From the NCBI RefSeq assembly GCF_001295265.1, contig NZ_LJOD01000007.1:1-64000 (forward strand): a stretch of DNA of 64,000 nt, written 5' to 3'. This document shows, in pieces, positions 41,500 through 50,827 of the stretch. Below the pieces are notes generated by a model that was not told the DNA's origin, did no database searches, and saw only the letters and a list, made by a program, of their open reading frames with translations. This DNA comes from Chryseobacterium indologenes (GTDB lineage Bacteria; Bacteroidota; Bacteroidia; Flavobacteriales; Weeksellaceae). Within the stretch, counting starts at the first letter, position 1. Each line of letters begins with the position of its first letter. Made by a program: the position numbers and the translations under genes.

Positions 41500-44372
41500 A
41501 GTTTTAAATCATATGTAAAAGCGAGATAATACAGCCCTCCAACCTCAGGACCGGCTGCATACTGAAGATAACGGCGGTTCAGTAAGTTCGTTGCTCCAAT
41601 TTTCACATGGGTATTGATTTCCGGAATCTTCCATGTTGCCTGTGCATCAATCGTATAATAGGCCGGAATTTTACCCGAAGCTAAGGGGCTTTCCCACATA
41701 AAACTGTTCTGCCATCTTACTACAACCGTAACTCCGATATTTTTTACGATTTCCCTGTTTCCTGCGCTTACATTCACCATCCATTTCGGGGTATTGAAAG
41801 CCGTGATGAAGAGATCTGATGTGTTGTTGGAAGCAAGGTTGTTATAAGAGACATTTGTATTGATGTTATAATTTCCCGCTATGTTATAGCGGATTCCCAA
41901 TGAAGATCCATAGCTTTTATAGGAGCTGTTGCTGTTGGTGTACACTCTGTAACGATCCTGCTTACTGCGGTCAAGCATTGCAGCAATCGCTGCATTACTT
42001 CCTACCTGGCTGTTTTTGGGTACAGCAACTTCTACCTGTCCGAGAAATCCTTCGTAGATATTGTAATAAAAATCCCAGTCCAGAACCAGTTTGTTATTGA
42101 AAAAAACAGACTTATACCCTACTTCAAATGAATTGATTTTCTCCGGCTGTAATTTTGGAAGGCCGGCAACGGTTAAAAGCTGTCTGTTATCCTGGGCTGC
42201 CTGGCTCTGTGTTTTTCCTCCGTCTATATCAGCATTAACGGCAGCGGTGAATTTATCGATAGAGGCTAATGTATATGAATTTTCAAGATATCCTAATCCT
42301 TCATTCACTTTTGAAAGACCTCCCACTCTTCTTACATTTCCGTTATTAACGAACGAAAGAGCCTCAAATAATGAAGGGAAACGATATCCGTTTTGAAAAG
42401 ATGCCCTGAAATTATGCTGATTAACCGGCGAATAGACTACACTTATTCTAGGATTCAGCTTGGCGTCAAATTCCGGGTTTCTGTCGATACGTAAAGCGGC
42501 GTTCAGCTTTAATTTGTCATTAAAGAATACCTTGGTTATCTGTGCAAAAGCTCCATATTTCTGATAAATAACATCCTTTCCGAATGTTCCGTCAGCTAAA
42601 GGAATATTTCTTTCATTAACAGGTCTGTTGAAATCAACAAAGTTATTTCCGTCGGGAGTGATGCTGTACAGGCGGTAATCAACACCAGCCAGAAGGTTAA
42701 ATATTTTTACCAGTCTGCTGAAATCATAGGTTGCCTCGCTCTGATAAAATCTGGATTTTTGTTCAAGTTTAGCGCCTCCTGTTGCGGGAGCACCTGCCAC
42801 TCCTCCATTGGCAGAATCCCAATTATTAATTCCGATAATGGTATTCTTTAACAGGTCAAAAGCAGGAGTTCCGGGTACTGCTCTGTTTTTATCGGCTTCT
42901 TTGCGGGCAAGGATAAAAGCGTCATTAAGATTCACGCCTGCATTGAGGTTATTCTGTAAAGCCGTCTGAAATATATTTTTCCAGTTACTGTTGGAAAGAT
43001 TGGTGAGATCCAGATTATCAGCCAAAGGCTTTAAATTGTAGGAATCCCCGGTATTTTCAACAGATACATAGGTTCTAAAGGTAAATTCTTTCCCTGTAAG
43101 CTCTGCTTTATGGTTCTGAACGGTAGCGTTTTGTAAACGGATCTTGTTTCCTCTTTGAAAGGTTCCGTCCAGCAAGCCGTAGCGGTATACATAGGATGCT
43201 TTCCAATGATCACCGAAACGGTAATATAATCCTGCATCAAATTTTATATTTTTTACTTCCGGACTCACCAGATCCTTTTCCAAGTATCCTGTTCTGGAAA
43301 CATTGAATGTGGTGGGTTTCCCGTTATAATCCACTTTTACAGCGACCCTGTTGTTTCTTTCATCTCCGTATTTATTCCAAAGGTCTTCCGCGGGATTATT
43401 GGCTAAAGAGAAATTAGGATTAGCCGTAATGAGTGAATTGGGATTCTGATCTGTCAGGTTGTTGGAAATCCAGTCTGTTCCGGTGAAATAGGAAGCATTA
43501 ATTTTTACGGCAAAATTTTTATGGATCACTTTGGCAAACCGTAGTGCACTTTCTCCCAAAGAACTTATTTTATGATTGACATTGTCCACATGGTTGATTC
43601 CACCGCGGAAATACACACTTAATCCTTCAGAAGTAAAAGGGTCTTTCGTCTGGAGGCTCGCCAGTCCGTTAATGGCATTCATTCCGTATAATGCAGAGGC
43701 CGCACCGGGAGTAACTTCCATAGACTGAATATCCAGTTCTGTAGGTCCGATAGCGTTTCCAAGCGGAACCCCCAATGTTGCAGATTGTACATCTACTCCG
43801 TCTACCAGCTGCATAAACCTGAAATTATTGGGTGAATTGAATCCTCTGGAATTAGGGATTTTCAACGTAAGGCTGGATGTTAAAAGCTGTAGTCCTTTTA
43901 CATTTTCCAACGTTTCATAAAAAGAAGCGGCAGGACTTTCCCGGATGGTTTTGATATCAATTTTTTCAATGGCAATTGGTGACCGTAATATTTTTTCCGG
44001 AACTCTTGAGGCTGAAATCACCACAGCATCAATAATGGTATTCTGGGGATTAAGTCCCACGGTTATTTTACTGGAAGGAGAAAGAACTTCCACGGTTTGA
44101 TTGGTAAAGCCTTCTTTATTAATAACCATACGAAATGGAATGGTGACTCTCGTTCTTATCTTAAAGTTTCCGAGCCGGTCTGTTAATGCAGTGTCTTCCG
44201 TGTTTTGTATCTGTACTTTTACAGAATCGAGGCCTTTGCGTGTGGCTGTATTTTTAATGCTTCCGCTTAATTCTATGAGCTGCTGTTGTGCTTCTGCCAG
44301 ATTAAAAGATAAGAAGGTAAAGGCAATAATACTGGCTTTTGGTAGAAATTTTCCCTGTTTTTTGTTTTTCAT
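41496..44372 (-). CDS. TonB-dependent receptor of the sulfur cluster (carboxypeptidase-like N-terminus)
   Basis: A 958-residue outer-membrane receptor. The signal peptide (to about 29, LAEAQ) is followed by a CarboxypepD_reg-like domain (IELSGSIKNTATRKGLDSVKV to about 110). A plug follows (ISASRVPEKILRSPIAIEKID; FMQLVDGVDVQS; VTPGAASALYGMNAINGL), then a 22-strand-type barrel ending YYLAFTYDLKL. Its place at the end of the cys cluster and ATGA coupling to a TSUP-permease fusion suggest uptake of a sulfur source; the cluster contains no other recognisable sulfate importer. The cargo is inference only. Confidence 0.85.
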   Translation of the reverse strand: MKNKKQGKFLPKASIIAFTFLSFNLAEAQQQLIELSGSIKNTATRKGLDSVKVQIQNTEDTALTDRLGNFKIRTRVTIPFRMVINKEGFTNQTVEVLSPSSKITVGLNPQNTIIDAVVISASRVPEKILRSPIAIEKIDIKTIRESPAASFYETLENVKGLQLLTSSLTLKIPNSRGFNSPNNFRFMQLVDGVDVQSATLGVPLGNAIGPTELDIQSMEVTPGAASALYGMNAINGLASLQTKDPFTSEGLSVYFRGGINHVDNVNHKISSLGESALRFAKVIHKNFAVKINASYFTGTDWISNNLTDQNPNSLITANPNFSLANNPAEDLWNKYGDERNNRVAVKVDYNGKPTTFNVSRTGYLEKDLVSPEVKNIKFDAGLYYRFGDHWKASYVYRYGLLDGTFQRGNKIRLQNATVQNHKAELTGKEFTFRTYVSVENTGDSYNLKPLADNLDLTNLSNSNWKNIFQTALQNNLNAGVNLNDAFILARKEADKNRAVPGTPAFDLLKNTIIGINNWDSANGGVAGAPATGGAKLEQKSRFYQSEATYDFSRLVKIFNLLAGVDYRLYSITPDGNNFVDFNRPVNERNIPLADGTFGKDVIYQKYGAFAQITKVFFNDKLKLNAALRIDRNPEFDAKLNPRISVVYSPVNQHNFRASFQNGYRFPSLFEALSFVNNGNVRRVGGLSKVNEGLGYLENSYTLASIDKFTAAVNADIDGGKTQSQAAQDNRQLLTVAGLPKLQPEKINSFEVGYKSVFFNNKLVLDWDFYYNIYEGFLGQVEVAVPKNSQVGSNAAIAAMLDRSKQDRYRVYTNSNSSYKSYGSSLGIRYNIAGNYNINTNVSYNNLASNNTSDLFITAFNTPKWMVNVSAGNREIVKNIGVTVVVRWQNSFMWESPLASGKIPAYYTIDAQATWKIPEINTHVKIGATNLLNRRYLQYAAGPEVGGLYYLAFTYDLKL

Positions 44373-44476
44373 TTTTTCTTCATTTTTTAGGTTGGGAATG
44401 AAGCTGCCTGAACTTTTAAATTCTAATTTTTTTCAACTACAAAAAGGCACTAAATTTTATTATTTTTAACACTTTA

Positions 44477-44514
44477 GTTCACGTAAGAAAATTTAAAATA
44501 GCGTTCACGTAAGA
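44477..44514. repeat. 12-bp direct repeat GTTCACGTAAGA (two copies)
   Basis: Exact copies lie at 44477-44488 and 44503-44514, 26 bp apart, about 105-140 bases upstream of the TonB receptor start. They could be a regulator site or the edge of the dispersed repeat that follows. Confidence 0.5.
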
Positions 44515-44612
44515 TGAAAATCAAAGATTTTCATAAGACTACAGTGTACTTCATATACACAAAGCCTTTCACTTAAAAAATACTTAAGTGTTTAAAAGTC
44601 TTTGTGACTTTA
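44513..44612 (+). repeat. Dispersed intergenic repeat, copy A
   Basis: It starts with the hairpin GAAAATC-AAA-GATTTTC, then ACTTCATATACACAAAG, CACTTAAAAAATACTTAAGTG, GTTTAAAAG and CTTTGTGACTTTAG. It aligns along its length with copies at 60690-60793 (same strand) and 20915-21009 (opposite strand). It lies in the 395-base gap between cysI and the TonB receptor. The rest of that gap (44613-44767) shows nothing recognisable. Confidence 0.6.
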
Positions 44613-44767
44613 GAATTCATCGGGCTTTGGTTTGAGGTTGAATAGAACAGTTGAGACAGCTTGATGTATTGTTATCGGAGAATCAACAACACATGCACAT
44701 TCGCTGGCCTGAAAGAAGAGGTTGGTTTTTGTTTTTTATCAGATTATATTGAAAATCAGCCATATCT

Positions 44768-46444
44768 TTAGTTTAAGGTTTGTAAATAGCGGTATGAAAA
44801 ATCACCAAATGTTTCTCCTGCGAGCCTTTTTTGTACATAAATCCCGAAAAGTTTATCCAGTATGGTAAGAATTTCTTCTTCACCTATATTTTCTCTGAAT
44901 TTTGTATTAAGTCTCATTCCTAATCGGTCTCCGCCAATATGAAGGTTGTATTTACCATATGCTGTACCCACAAATCCGATTTCAGCATTGGGAGACCTTC
45001 CGCAGCCATTCGGGCAGCCGGTCATACGGATCGTAATGTCTTCATTTAAAAGACCGTATTTTTCAAGAACCGGTTCTATCTTGGTTACCAGAGACGGCAG
45101 ATACCGCTGTGCTTCTGCTAGCGCCAGTGAGCAGGTATTTAAAGCAACACAGGCAACAGAATTCTTACGAAGTGCACTGGCTTTTTCTGTGTATTCTGAG
45201 ATACCGTACTCCTTCAGAATATATCCAATTTCTGCTTTGTCTGTTTCATTAATATCAGCGAGAATAAGATTCTGATTACAGGTAAAACGGAAATTAGCTT
45301 TTCCGGTCCGGGCAATCTTTAGTAATCCTGATTTCAATGGATATTCTTTGGTATCGAGAACTCTCCCGTGTTCAACAAACAGGGTGTAAAACCATTTTCC
45401 CTCATGGTTCTGTATCCATCCGTAACGGTCTTTTCTCTGTTCAAATTTAAATTCCCTGGCTGGTTCAAAGCTGAAACCCGTTCTCTTTTCCACTTCTGCT
45501 CTGTACTGGTCAATTCCGAGTTTGTCAATGGTATATTTTAATCTTGACAATTTTCTGTCACTTCTGTTTCCGAAATCTCTCTGTACGGTAATAATTTCAT
45601 AGACTGCCTTTAAAACTTTTTCTTCAGTATCTACAAATCCAAGTACAGAGGCCAGACGGGCGTAGGTTGCTTCGTTTCCGTGGGTGGCTCCCAATCCGCC
45701 TCCTGCCGCAATATTGTAGCCGGCGATTCTATTGTTTTCAATAATGGCAATCAGGGCGATATCGTTGATGAACACATCCACGTCATTATTGGGCGGAACT
45801 GCTATTCCGATCTTTAATTTTCGTGGAAGATACCGGTCCTGATAAAGAGGATCTTCCTCCGCCTTTCTGTCCACAATTAATTCGTCATCAATCCATATAT
45901 CGTAATAAGACTGGGTTTTAGGAAGGCACATTTCACTGATCTTTCCTGCCAGCTCATAAGACTGCTGATGTAAAGGTGACTCTGAAGGATTGGCGGTGCA
46001 GGTAACGTTTCTGTTGACATCTCCACAGGCGGCAATAGAATCAAGATGCTGAAGATTAAAACTTTGAATAGTTGGCTTTAAATGGGATTTCAAAATACCA
46101 TGCAGCTGAATGGTCTGTCTGGTAGTGATTTTTATCGTTCCTGTAGAGTGATCTTCTGCTGTTTCATTCAGTCCGATCCATTGTTCCGGAGTTAAAAAAC
46201 CGCCAGGCAGCCGCAACCGGATCATATAAGAATATAACCATTCCAGCTTTTTGGAAACCCGTTCTTCTCTTCGGTCTCTGTCATCCTGCTGGTACATTCC
46301 ATGGAATTTAATCAGGGTCTGATCATCTTCTCTGATGGCTCCTGTAAAATCATCAGAGAGGCTTTCCTTCAAAGTACCCCTAAGTCCGTTACTGCCTGTT
46401 TTTATTTTTTCTACCGGTGAAAGATTGCCTTTATCATTGCTCAT
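44768..46444 (-). CDS. cysI: Assimilatory sulfite reductase hemoprotein subunit
   Basis: Reduces sulfite to sulfide with six electrons delivered by CysJ. A 558-residue protein with two related halves. The siroheme and 4Fe-4S cluster are held by Cys432 and Cys438 (CVALNTC, Cx5C) and Cys477 and Cys481 (TGCPNGCGRS, Cx3C). Upstream, GDVNRNVTCTANP near 150 and the siroheme-facing TGTIKITTRQTIQLHG are also characteristic. It is the last gene of the cysH-to-cysI run, 39 bases after cysJ. Siroheme for it is made by CobA and the Met8-like fusion in the same cluster. Confidence 0.95.
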   Translation of the reverse strand: MSNDKGNLSPVEKIKTGSNGLRGTLKESLSDDFTGAIREDDQTLIKFHGMYQQDDRDRREERVSKKLEWLYSYMIRLRLPGGFLTPEQWIGLNETAEDHSTGTIKITTRQTIQLHGILKSHLKPTIQSFNLQHLDSIAACGDVNRNVTCTANPSESPLHQQSYELAGKISEMCLPKTQSYYDIWIDDELIVDRKAEEDPLYQDRYLPRKLKIGIAVPPNNDVDVFINDIALIAIIENNRIAGYNIAAGGGLGATHGNEATYARLASVLGFVDTEEKVLKAVYEIITVQRDFGNRSDRKLSRLKYTIDKLGIDQYRAEVEKRTGFSFEPAREFKFEQRKDRYGWIQNHEGKWFYTLFVEHGRVLDTKEYPLKSGLLKIARTGKANFRFTCNQNLILADINETDKAEIGYILKEYGISEYTEKASALRKNSVACVALNTCSLALAEAQRYLPSLVTKIEPVLEKYGLLNEDITIRMTGCPNGCGRSPNAEIGFVGTAYGKYNLHIGGDRLGMRLNTKFRENIGEEEILTILDKLFGIYVQKRLAGETFGDFSYRYLQTLN

Positions 46445-46483
46445 ACTTATTTCTTTTAATTTTTTTGATATTTCTGATGGAGT

Positions 46484-48196
46484 TTAATAGACATCTTTAG
46501 CATATCTTCCGTTAAGCTCCATATCTTCAAGGTATTGAAATGCTTCTTCTTTACTGCGTTTTCCTTCGTTTTGAATAATATTCAGAAGAGTTTGCTCCAC
46601 ATCACGGCTCATAGGTTCTTTGGCTCCGCATACATAAACTGATGCACCTCCTTCAAGCCAGTAAAAAACTTCCTGAGCTTTTTGTTCCAGTTTATGCTGG
46701 ACATATACTTTTTCGTCTGTATCTCTGGAAAAAGCCAGATCTAAATTGGTTAAGCTCCCTGTTTTAAGGAAATCCTGAATCTCAGACTGATAAAGAAAAT
46801 CTGACACAAAATTTCTATCCCCGAAAAAGAGCCAGTTTCTTCCTTCTGCGCTCACTGCATCACGTTCCCAAAGGAAAGATCTGAAGGGCGCAATTCCTGT
46901 TCCCGGCCCAATCATAATGATATCTTTACTGGTCCCGGGAAGTTTGAAATGTCCTGCTTCCTGAATGTAGAATTCAATATCTTCTCCTTCCTTAAATCCA
47001 CTGAGAAATCCACTGCAGAGGCCATTATGTTTCTCATGGTCAATAAAGAATTCCGATTTGGCAACTGTAATATGAATTTGATTTTCGCCATGAGCTTCGG
47101 GCGATGAGGATATGGAGTACAGACGTGGAGCCTGGCCTGTTAATATCTGAATGACTTCTTCAAATTCTCCGGAATTTTTCACTGGATAAATTTTTAAGAG
47201 ATCGAGAAGGCTTAAGCGCACTTCCGGAATGGAATGTCCTGTGATCTTTCCATATTGGGCAACAACAGATTTAAGCAAATAGCTGATGTTAAGATGCTTA
47301 CGTAAAAGCTCTGCGGCTGTGTCGGTAACTTTTGAGGTTTCAATTTGCTTTTCAGCATCAATTCCTGTCAGGCTGATAATTTCATCCACTACTGATTTTG
47401 AATTCAACGGCACAATTCCCAAAGCAGCACCAGGGCGATAAACCAGAGATTCTTCTGTTTCTATTTCGATATGATAGGTTTCCTTTTCAGAGGTAATATC
47501 ATTGAGGTTGATCACGGATGAAACTTTACCCTGATATTTTTTTCTGCCTGCCGGAACCTTTGATACTGAACTGTTTTTTGTCCTGCTATCTGCGCTTTTA
47601 CTGACTGTTTCGAATACCTGCTCTATCCATTGAGAAGCTTCTTGATCATAATCTGTATCACATTTTTTTAATGGGATAATCCGTTGTCCGCCCAAAGTTT
47701 CAAAACGGAAATCTATATCTTCTCCTGTTTTACAAAACAGCGGATAGCTGCTGTCTCCCAAAGCTAATACCCCAAACCTGAGATGACTGAGGTTAATTTC
47801 ATTTTCATAAATATAATCATAGAATTTCCTGGCGAGTGCAGGCGGTTCGCCTTCTCCCTGTGTACTGATCACAACAAAAAAGAATTCTTCTTTGGATAAA
47901 TCTTTAGGCTTATACTGGGATAAATCGGCCAGTTTAACCTGAATTCCTTTTTTCTTAATAACCGAAGCTAAACCTGTCGCCAGCTTTTTACTGTTACCTG
48001 TTTCGGTACCGTAAGCCAGCGTAATTTTTTCCACAGCATCCGGGCCTGTGATTTCAGTTTGCTGAGGAGGCTTCACAGCAGTCGTTAGGGTTCCTCCGGC
48101 AAGACCGGCAAGGTATCCGCTTGCCCAGATAGCTTCATCTCTTGAAAAATCACCTGAGATCTGTTGCAGAACATTTAATTTACTTTCAGACAGCAT
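46484..48196 (-). CDS. cysJ: Assimilatory sulfite reductase flavoprotein subunit
   Basis: Passes electrons from NADPH through FAD and FMN to CysI. A 570-residue diflavin reductase: an N-terminal flavodoxin domain (ITLAYGTETGNSKKLA, STQGEGEPPALA, LALGDSSY), an FAD-binding domain (RLYSISSSPEAHGENQIHITV) and an NADPH domain (IMIGPGTGIAPFRSFLWER, then VYVCGA). The end NGRYAKDVY is family-typical. I chose ATG 48196, which overlaps the cobA stop by 11 bases. A longer frame to 48298 runs inside cobA and adds an unrelated stretch. Confidence 0.95.
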   Translation of the reverse strand: MLSESKLNVLQQISGDFSRDEAIWASGYLAGLAGGTLTTAVKPPQQTEITGPDAVEKITLAYGTETGNSKKLATGLASVIKKKGIQVKLADLSQYKPKDLSKEEFFFVVISTQGEGEPPALARKFYDYIYENEINLSHLRFGVLALGDSSYPLFCKTGEDIDFRFETLGGQRIIPLKKCDTDYDQEASQWIEQVFETVSKSADSRTKNSSVSKVPAGRKKYQGKVSSVINLNDITSEKETYHIEIETEESLVYRPGAALGIVPLNSKSVVDEIISLTGIDAEKQIETSKVTDTAAELLRKHLNISYLLKSVVAQYGKITGHSIPEVRLSLLDLLKIYPVKNSGEFEEVIQILTGQAPRLYSISSSPEAHGENQIHITVAKSEFFIDHEKHNGLCSGFLSGFKEGEDIEFYIQEAGHFKLPGTSKDIIMIGPGTGIAPFRSFLWERDAVSAEGRNWLFFGDRNFVSDFLYQSEIQDFLKTGSLTNLDLAFSRDTDEKVYVQHKLEQKAQEVFYWLEGGASVYVCGAKEPMSRDVEQTLLNIIQNEGKRSKEEAFQYLEDMELNGRYAKDVY

Positions 48197-49031
48197 ATTC
48201 AAAGAAATTTTGTGGGTTGGATATAAGACTTCCGTTTTCAACAGATCTGAAGTACAGGCCATCCTGTTCTGCGTTGTCCAGCCAGGAAAACTCTTCATGC
48301 AGATTCACAACTTTACCAATGACCACCAAAGAAGGGGAAGCAAAGTTTTTGTTTCCGAAATTGGTGCTAAAATCTTCCAGTGAAGATGTATACACTTTTT
48401 GAAAAGGGGTTGTAGCCTGCTCAATGACTGCCATTTTTTTCTCACCGGAAATTTCATGCTGCCTGAATTTTTCCACAAGCCGGGTAAGGTTTCCTTTCGA
48501 CATATAAAAGACAAGCGTATCGTTGGTTGCAGCCAGTTCTTTCCAGTATTCTTCGTTCAGAATTTCAGACTTGTAGTAAGTCAGGAAACGCACTGATGTT
48601 GAATATCCCCGAGCAGTTAAAGGCATTCCTGCAAAGGCTGCTGCACCTGAAGCCGCGGTAATCCCTGGGATAATCTCATAAGGAATATGGTTGTGTTTCA
48701 AAGCCTGCAATTCATCCAATATATTAGAAAATATGGAAACATCTCCTCCTTTAAGCCTGACCACTGTCTTATTCTGACTGGCATATTCCACCATTAAAGT
48801 ATTGATATGAGATTGAGGTGTAGAAGCATTTTTACTGCATTCTTTGCCTACATAGATTATTTCCGTATCCTGACGGGCATATGTGTCCGTAATTTCCGTG
48901 CTTACAAGGCGGTCACAAAGAATGACGTCTGCTTTTGTAATGGCTTTTACTGCTTTTATGGTGATCAGCTCAGGGTTGCCGGGTCCTGCACCGATAAGGT
49001 AAACCTTTGGTGATTTTATGATTGTTTTCAT
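48186..49031 (-). CDS. cobA: Uroporphyrinogen-III C-methyltransferase (SUMT)
   Basis: Methylates uroporphyrinogen III twice to precorrin-2, the first step to siroheme. A 281-residue enzyme with KVYLIGAGPGNPELITIKAVKAI at 9-31, VVRLKGGDVSIFSN near 91-104 and YEIIPGITAASGAAAFAGMPLTARG near 118-142, all family motifs. It is slightly longer than usual at the C-terminus, where it overlaps cysJ by 11 bases. The CysG dehydrogenase part is separate here, fused to the permease at 40-41.5 kb. Confidence 0.95.
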   Translation of the reverse strand: MKTIIKSPKVYLIGAGPGNPELITIKAVKAITKADVILCDRLVSTEITDTYARQDTEIIYVGKECSKNASTPQSHINTLMVEYASQNKTVVRLKGGDVSIFSNILDELQALKHNHIPYEIIPGITAASGAAAFAGMPLTARGYSTSVRFLTYYKSEILNEEYWKELAATNDTLVFYMSKGNLTRLVEKFRQHEISGEKKMAVIEQATTPFQKVYTSSLEDFSTNFGNKNFASPSLVVIGKVVNLHEEFSWLDNAEQDGLYFRSVENGSLISNPQNFFEYAV

Positions 49032-49054
49032 TGAAGTCGGTGTTAGTTAAGGAT

Positions 49055-49966
49055 TTAGAAGAGGCCTTCTACTGACAGGTACCTCTCTCCGGTATCGTAG
49101 TTGATGGTGAGAATTTTAGCGTTAGATGGTATTTCCGGTAAATGTTTTGCGATGGCCGCCAGAGCTGCTCCCGTAGAAACGCCTACAAAAAGGCCTTCTT
49201 TTTTCGCCGCATTGATGGCATATTCGTAAGCTTCTTCTTTACCCACGGTAATGACTCCGTCCAAAAGAGTAATATCCAGAATAGAAGGTACAAATCCGGC
49301 TCCCAGCCCCTGTAAAGGATGGGGTGCGGGACTTCCTCCGCTTAGTACGGGTGATAGCTCCGGTTCTACAGCCAATACTTTAACATCCGGAAATTTTTCC
49401 TTCACCACTTTTGCGATTCCGGTGATATGCCCGCCGGTTCCTACTCCTGTGATGATATAATCAAGGCCGCCCGGGAAGTCTTTTAGTATTTCCTGTGCTG
49501 TAGTTTCAGTGTGTATTTTTACATTGGCAGGGTTGTCAAACTGTTTTGGAATCCATGAATTGGGTGTTTCTTCCGCTAATTCATTTGCTTTTTCAATAGC
49601 GCCTTTCATTCCCTTTTCTCTTGGAGTCAATACGAATTCCGCGCCATATGCTTCCATAATTTTGCGGCGTTCTATACTCATGCTTTCCGGCATTACAAGA
49701 ATAAGTTTGTACCCTTTTACGGCAGCAACCAGTGCCAGGCCTATTCCCGTATTTCCACTTGTAGGTTCTATAATGGTGCTGTCTTTATTTAATACTCCTT
49801 TGCTTTCTGCATCTTCAATCATTGCTAAAGCAATTCTGTCTTTAATGCTCCCTCCCGGGTTGTTTTTTTCTAATTTGATCCAGATTTCATGGTCTGAACT
49901 GAATAATGTATTGATTTTTACGACAGGGGTATTTCCAATCGTTTCTAAGGTATTCTGAAATTTCAT
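49055..49966 (-). CDS. cysK: Cysteine synthase (O-acetylserine sulfhydrylase)
   Basis: Combines O-acetylserine and sulfide to cysteine. A 303-residue fold-type II PLP enzyme: the PLP lysine is in [16 protein letters not shown] (about 34-49), the substrate loop is [14 protein letters not shown] near 67-80, and the phosphate cradle is [12 protein letters not shown] near 172-183. The form fits CysK; CysM cannot be fully excluded by eye. It lies between the serine acetyltransferase and cobA genes with gaps of about 25 bases. Confidence 0.95.
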   Translation of the reverse strand: MKFQNTLETIGNTPVVKINTLFSSDHEIWIKLEKNNPGGSIKDRIALAMIEDAESKGVLNKDSTIIEPTSGNTGIGLALVAAVKGYKLILVMPESMSIERRKIMEAYGAEFVLTPREKGMKGAIEKANELAEETPNSWIPKQFDNPANVKIHTETTAQEILKDFPGGLDYIITGVGTGGHITGIAKVVKEKFPDVKVLAVEPELSPVLSGGSPAPHPLQGLGAGFVPSILDITLLDGVITVGKEEAYEYAINAAKKEGLFVGVSTGAALAAIAKHLPEIPSNAKILTINYDTGERYLSVEGLF

Positions 49967-49991
49967 ATCAATATTATTTTTATCTTTTTGT

Positions 49992-50822
49992 TTAGATCAC
50001 AAAGGTTAATGATTCCGGTAATGAACTGTTATCCTTTATTTTTATTTCACTTTTATGGTAAACGAGAGAGTTGGCCGGTACATCCTGGGTAACCCAGACA
50101 TTTCCTCCAATAATACTCTCTTTGCCTATGGTTGTATCTCCTCCTAAAATGGTTGCTCCCGAATAAATAATTACATCATCTTCAATATTGGGATGCCTTT
50201 TCTGGTTGGCCTTTTCTTTGGAAACATTCAACGCTCCCAGGGTTACTCCCTGATAGATTTTAACGTTATTTCCTATCACTGTAGTTTCCCCAATGACAAT
50301 TCCGGTTCCGTGATCAATGAAAAATGACTTTCCGATTACCGCTCCGGGGTGAATGTCAATTCCTGTTTTACTATGAGCATATTCTGAAATCACACGGGGT
50401 ACTATTTTTACATCCTGGCTCCAGAGCTGGTGCGAAATACGGTATACATAAGTGGCAAAAAAGCCGGGATAGGCAAGGTATACTTCTTCCGGAGAATCAG
50501 CGGCGGGATCAAATTCCAAAATAGATTTTGCATCCAGAACCAGCTGATCGTACAATTCAGGTAAAGCTTCAAAAAACTGATGGATGTGAGAGTCGGTCTC
50601 GTCTTTACTTCCTGTTACCGTATGGATTATGTCAGAAAGTGTTTCCTGCAATGCTTCAAAACTTCTTTTCAGCTGATCTTCAGAATTATCTTTTTGAGGA
50701 AGAAAAAGAGCTTCGTAGAGATCTTTAACCCATCTTTTCGTTTTTACCTTATCAAAGAATCCATGAGTGTTATTTTGCTTAGTCTGATGAATTCTCTCCA
50801 TTAAATGATTGGAAATTGCCAT
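49992..50822 (-). CDS. cysE: Serine O-acetyltransferase
   Basis: Acetylates serine to O-acetylserine, the acceptor for sulfide. A 276-residue protein with an N-terminal helical domain (about 1-150) and a left-handed beta-helix of hexapeptide repeats. The active-site region reads [44 protein letters not shown], with His and Asp positions typical of SAT. The longer helical N-terminus fits the EpsC-like form. The gene starts five bases after cysN ends. Confidence 0.95.
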   Translation of the reverse strand: MAISNHLMERIHQTKQNNTHGFFDKVKTKRWVKDLYEALFLPQKDNSEDQLKRSFEALQETLSDIIHTVTGSKDETDSHIHQFFEALPELYDQLVLDAKSILEFDPAADSPEEVYLAYPGFFATYVYRISHQLWSQDVKIVPRVISEYAHSKTGIDIHPGAVIGKSFFIDHGTGIVIGETTVIGNNVKIYQGVTLGALNVSKEKANQKRHPNIEDDVIIYSGATILGGDTTIGKESIIGGNVWVTQDVPANSLVYHKSEIKIKDNSSLPESLTFVI

Positions 50823-50827
50823 TGTTT

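Noticed and set aside
44373-44767. Possible riboswitch (SAM or cobalamin type) before the TonB receptor
   Set aside because: No conserved riboswitch core could be found by eye. The structure seen is explained by the dispersed repeat and a short direct repeat.
48197-48298. N-terminal extension of cysJ by 34 residues
   Set aside because: It lies within the cobA reading frame region and has no flavodoxin-family similarity. An 11-base overlap with cobA is a natural coupling instead.
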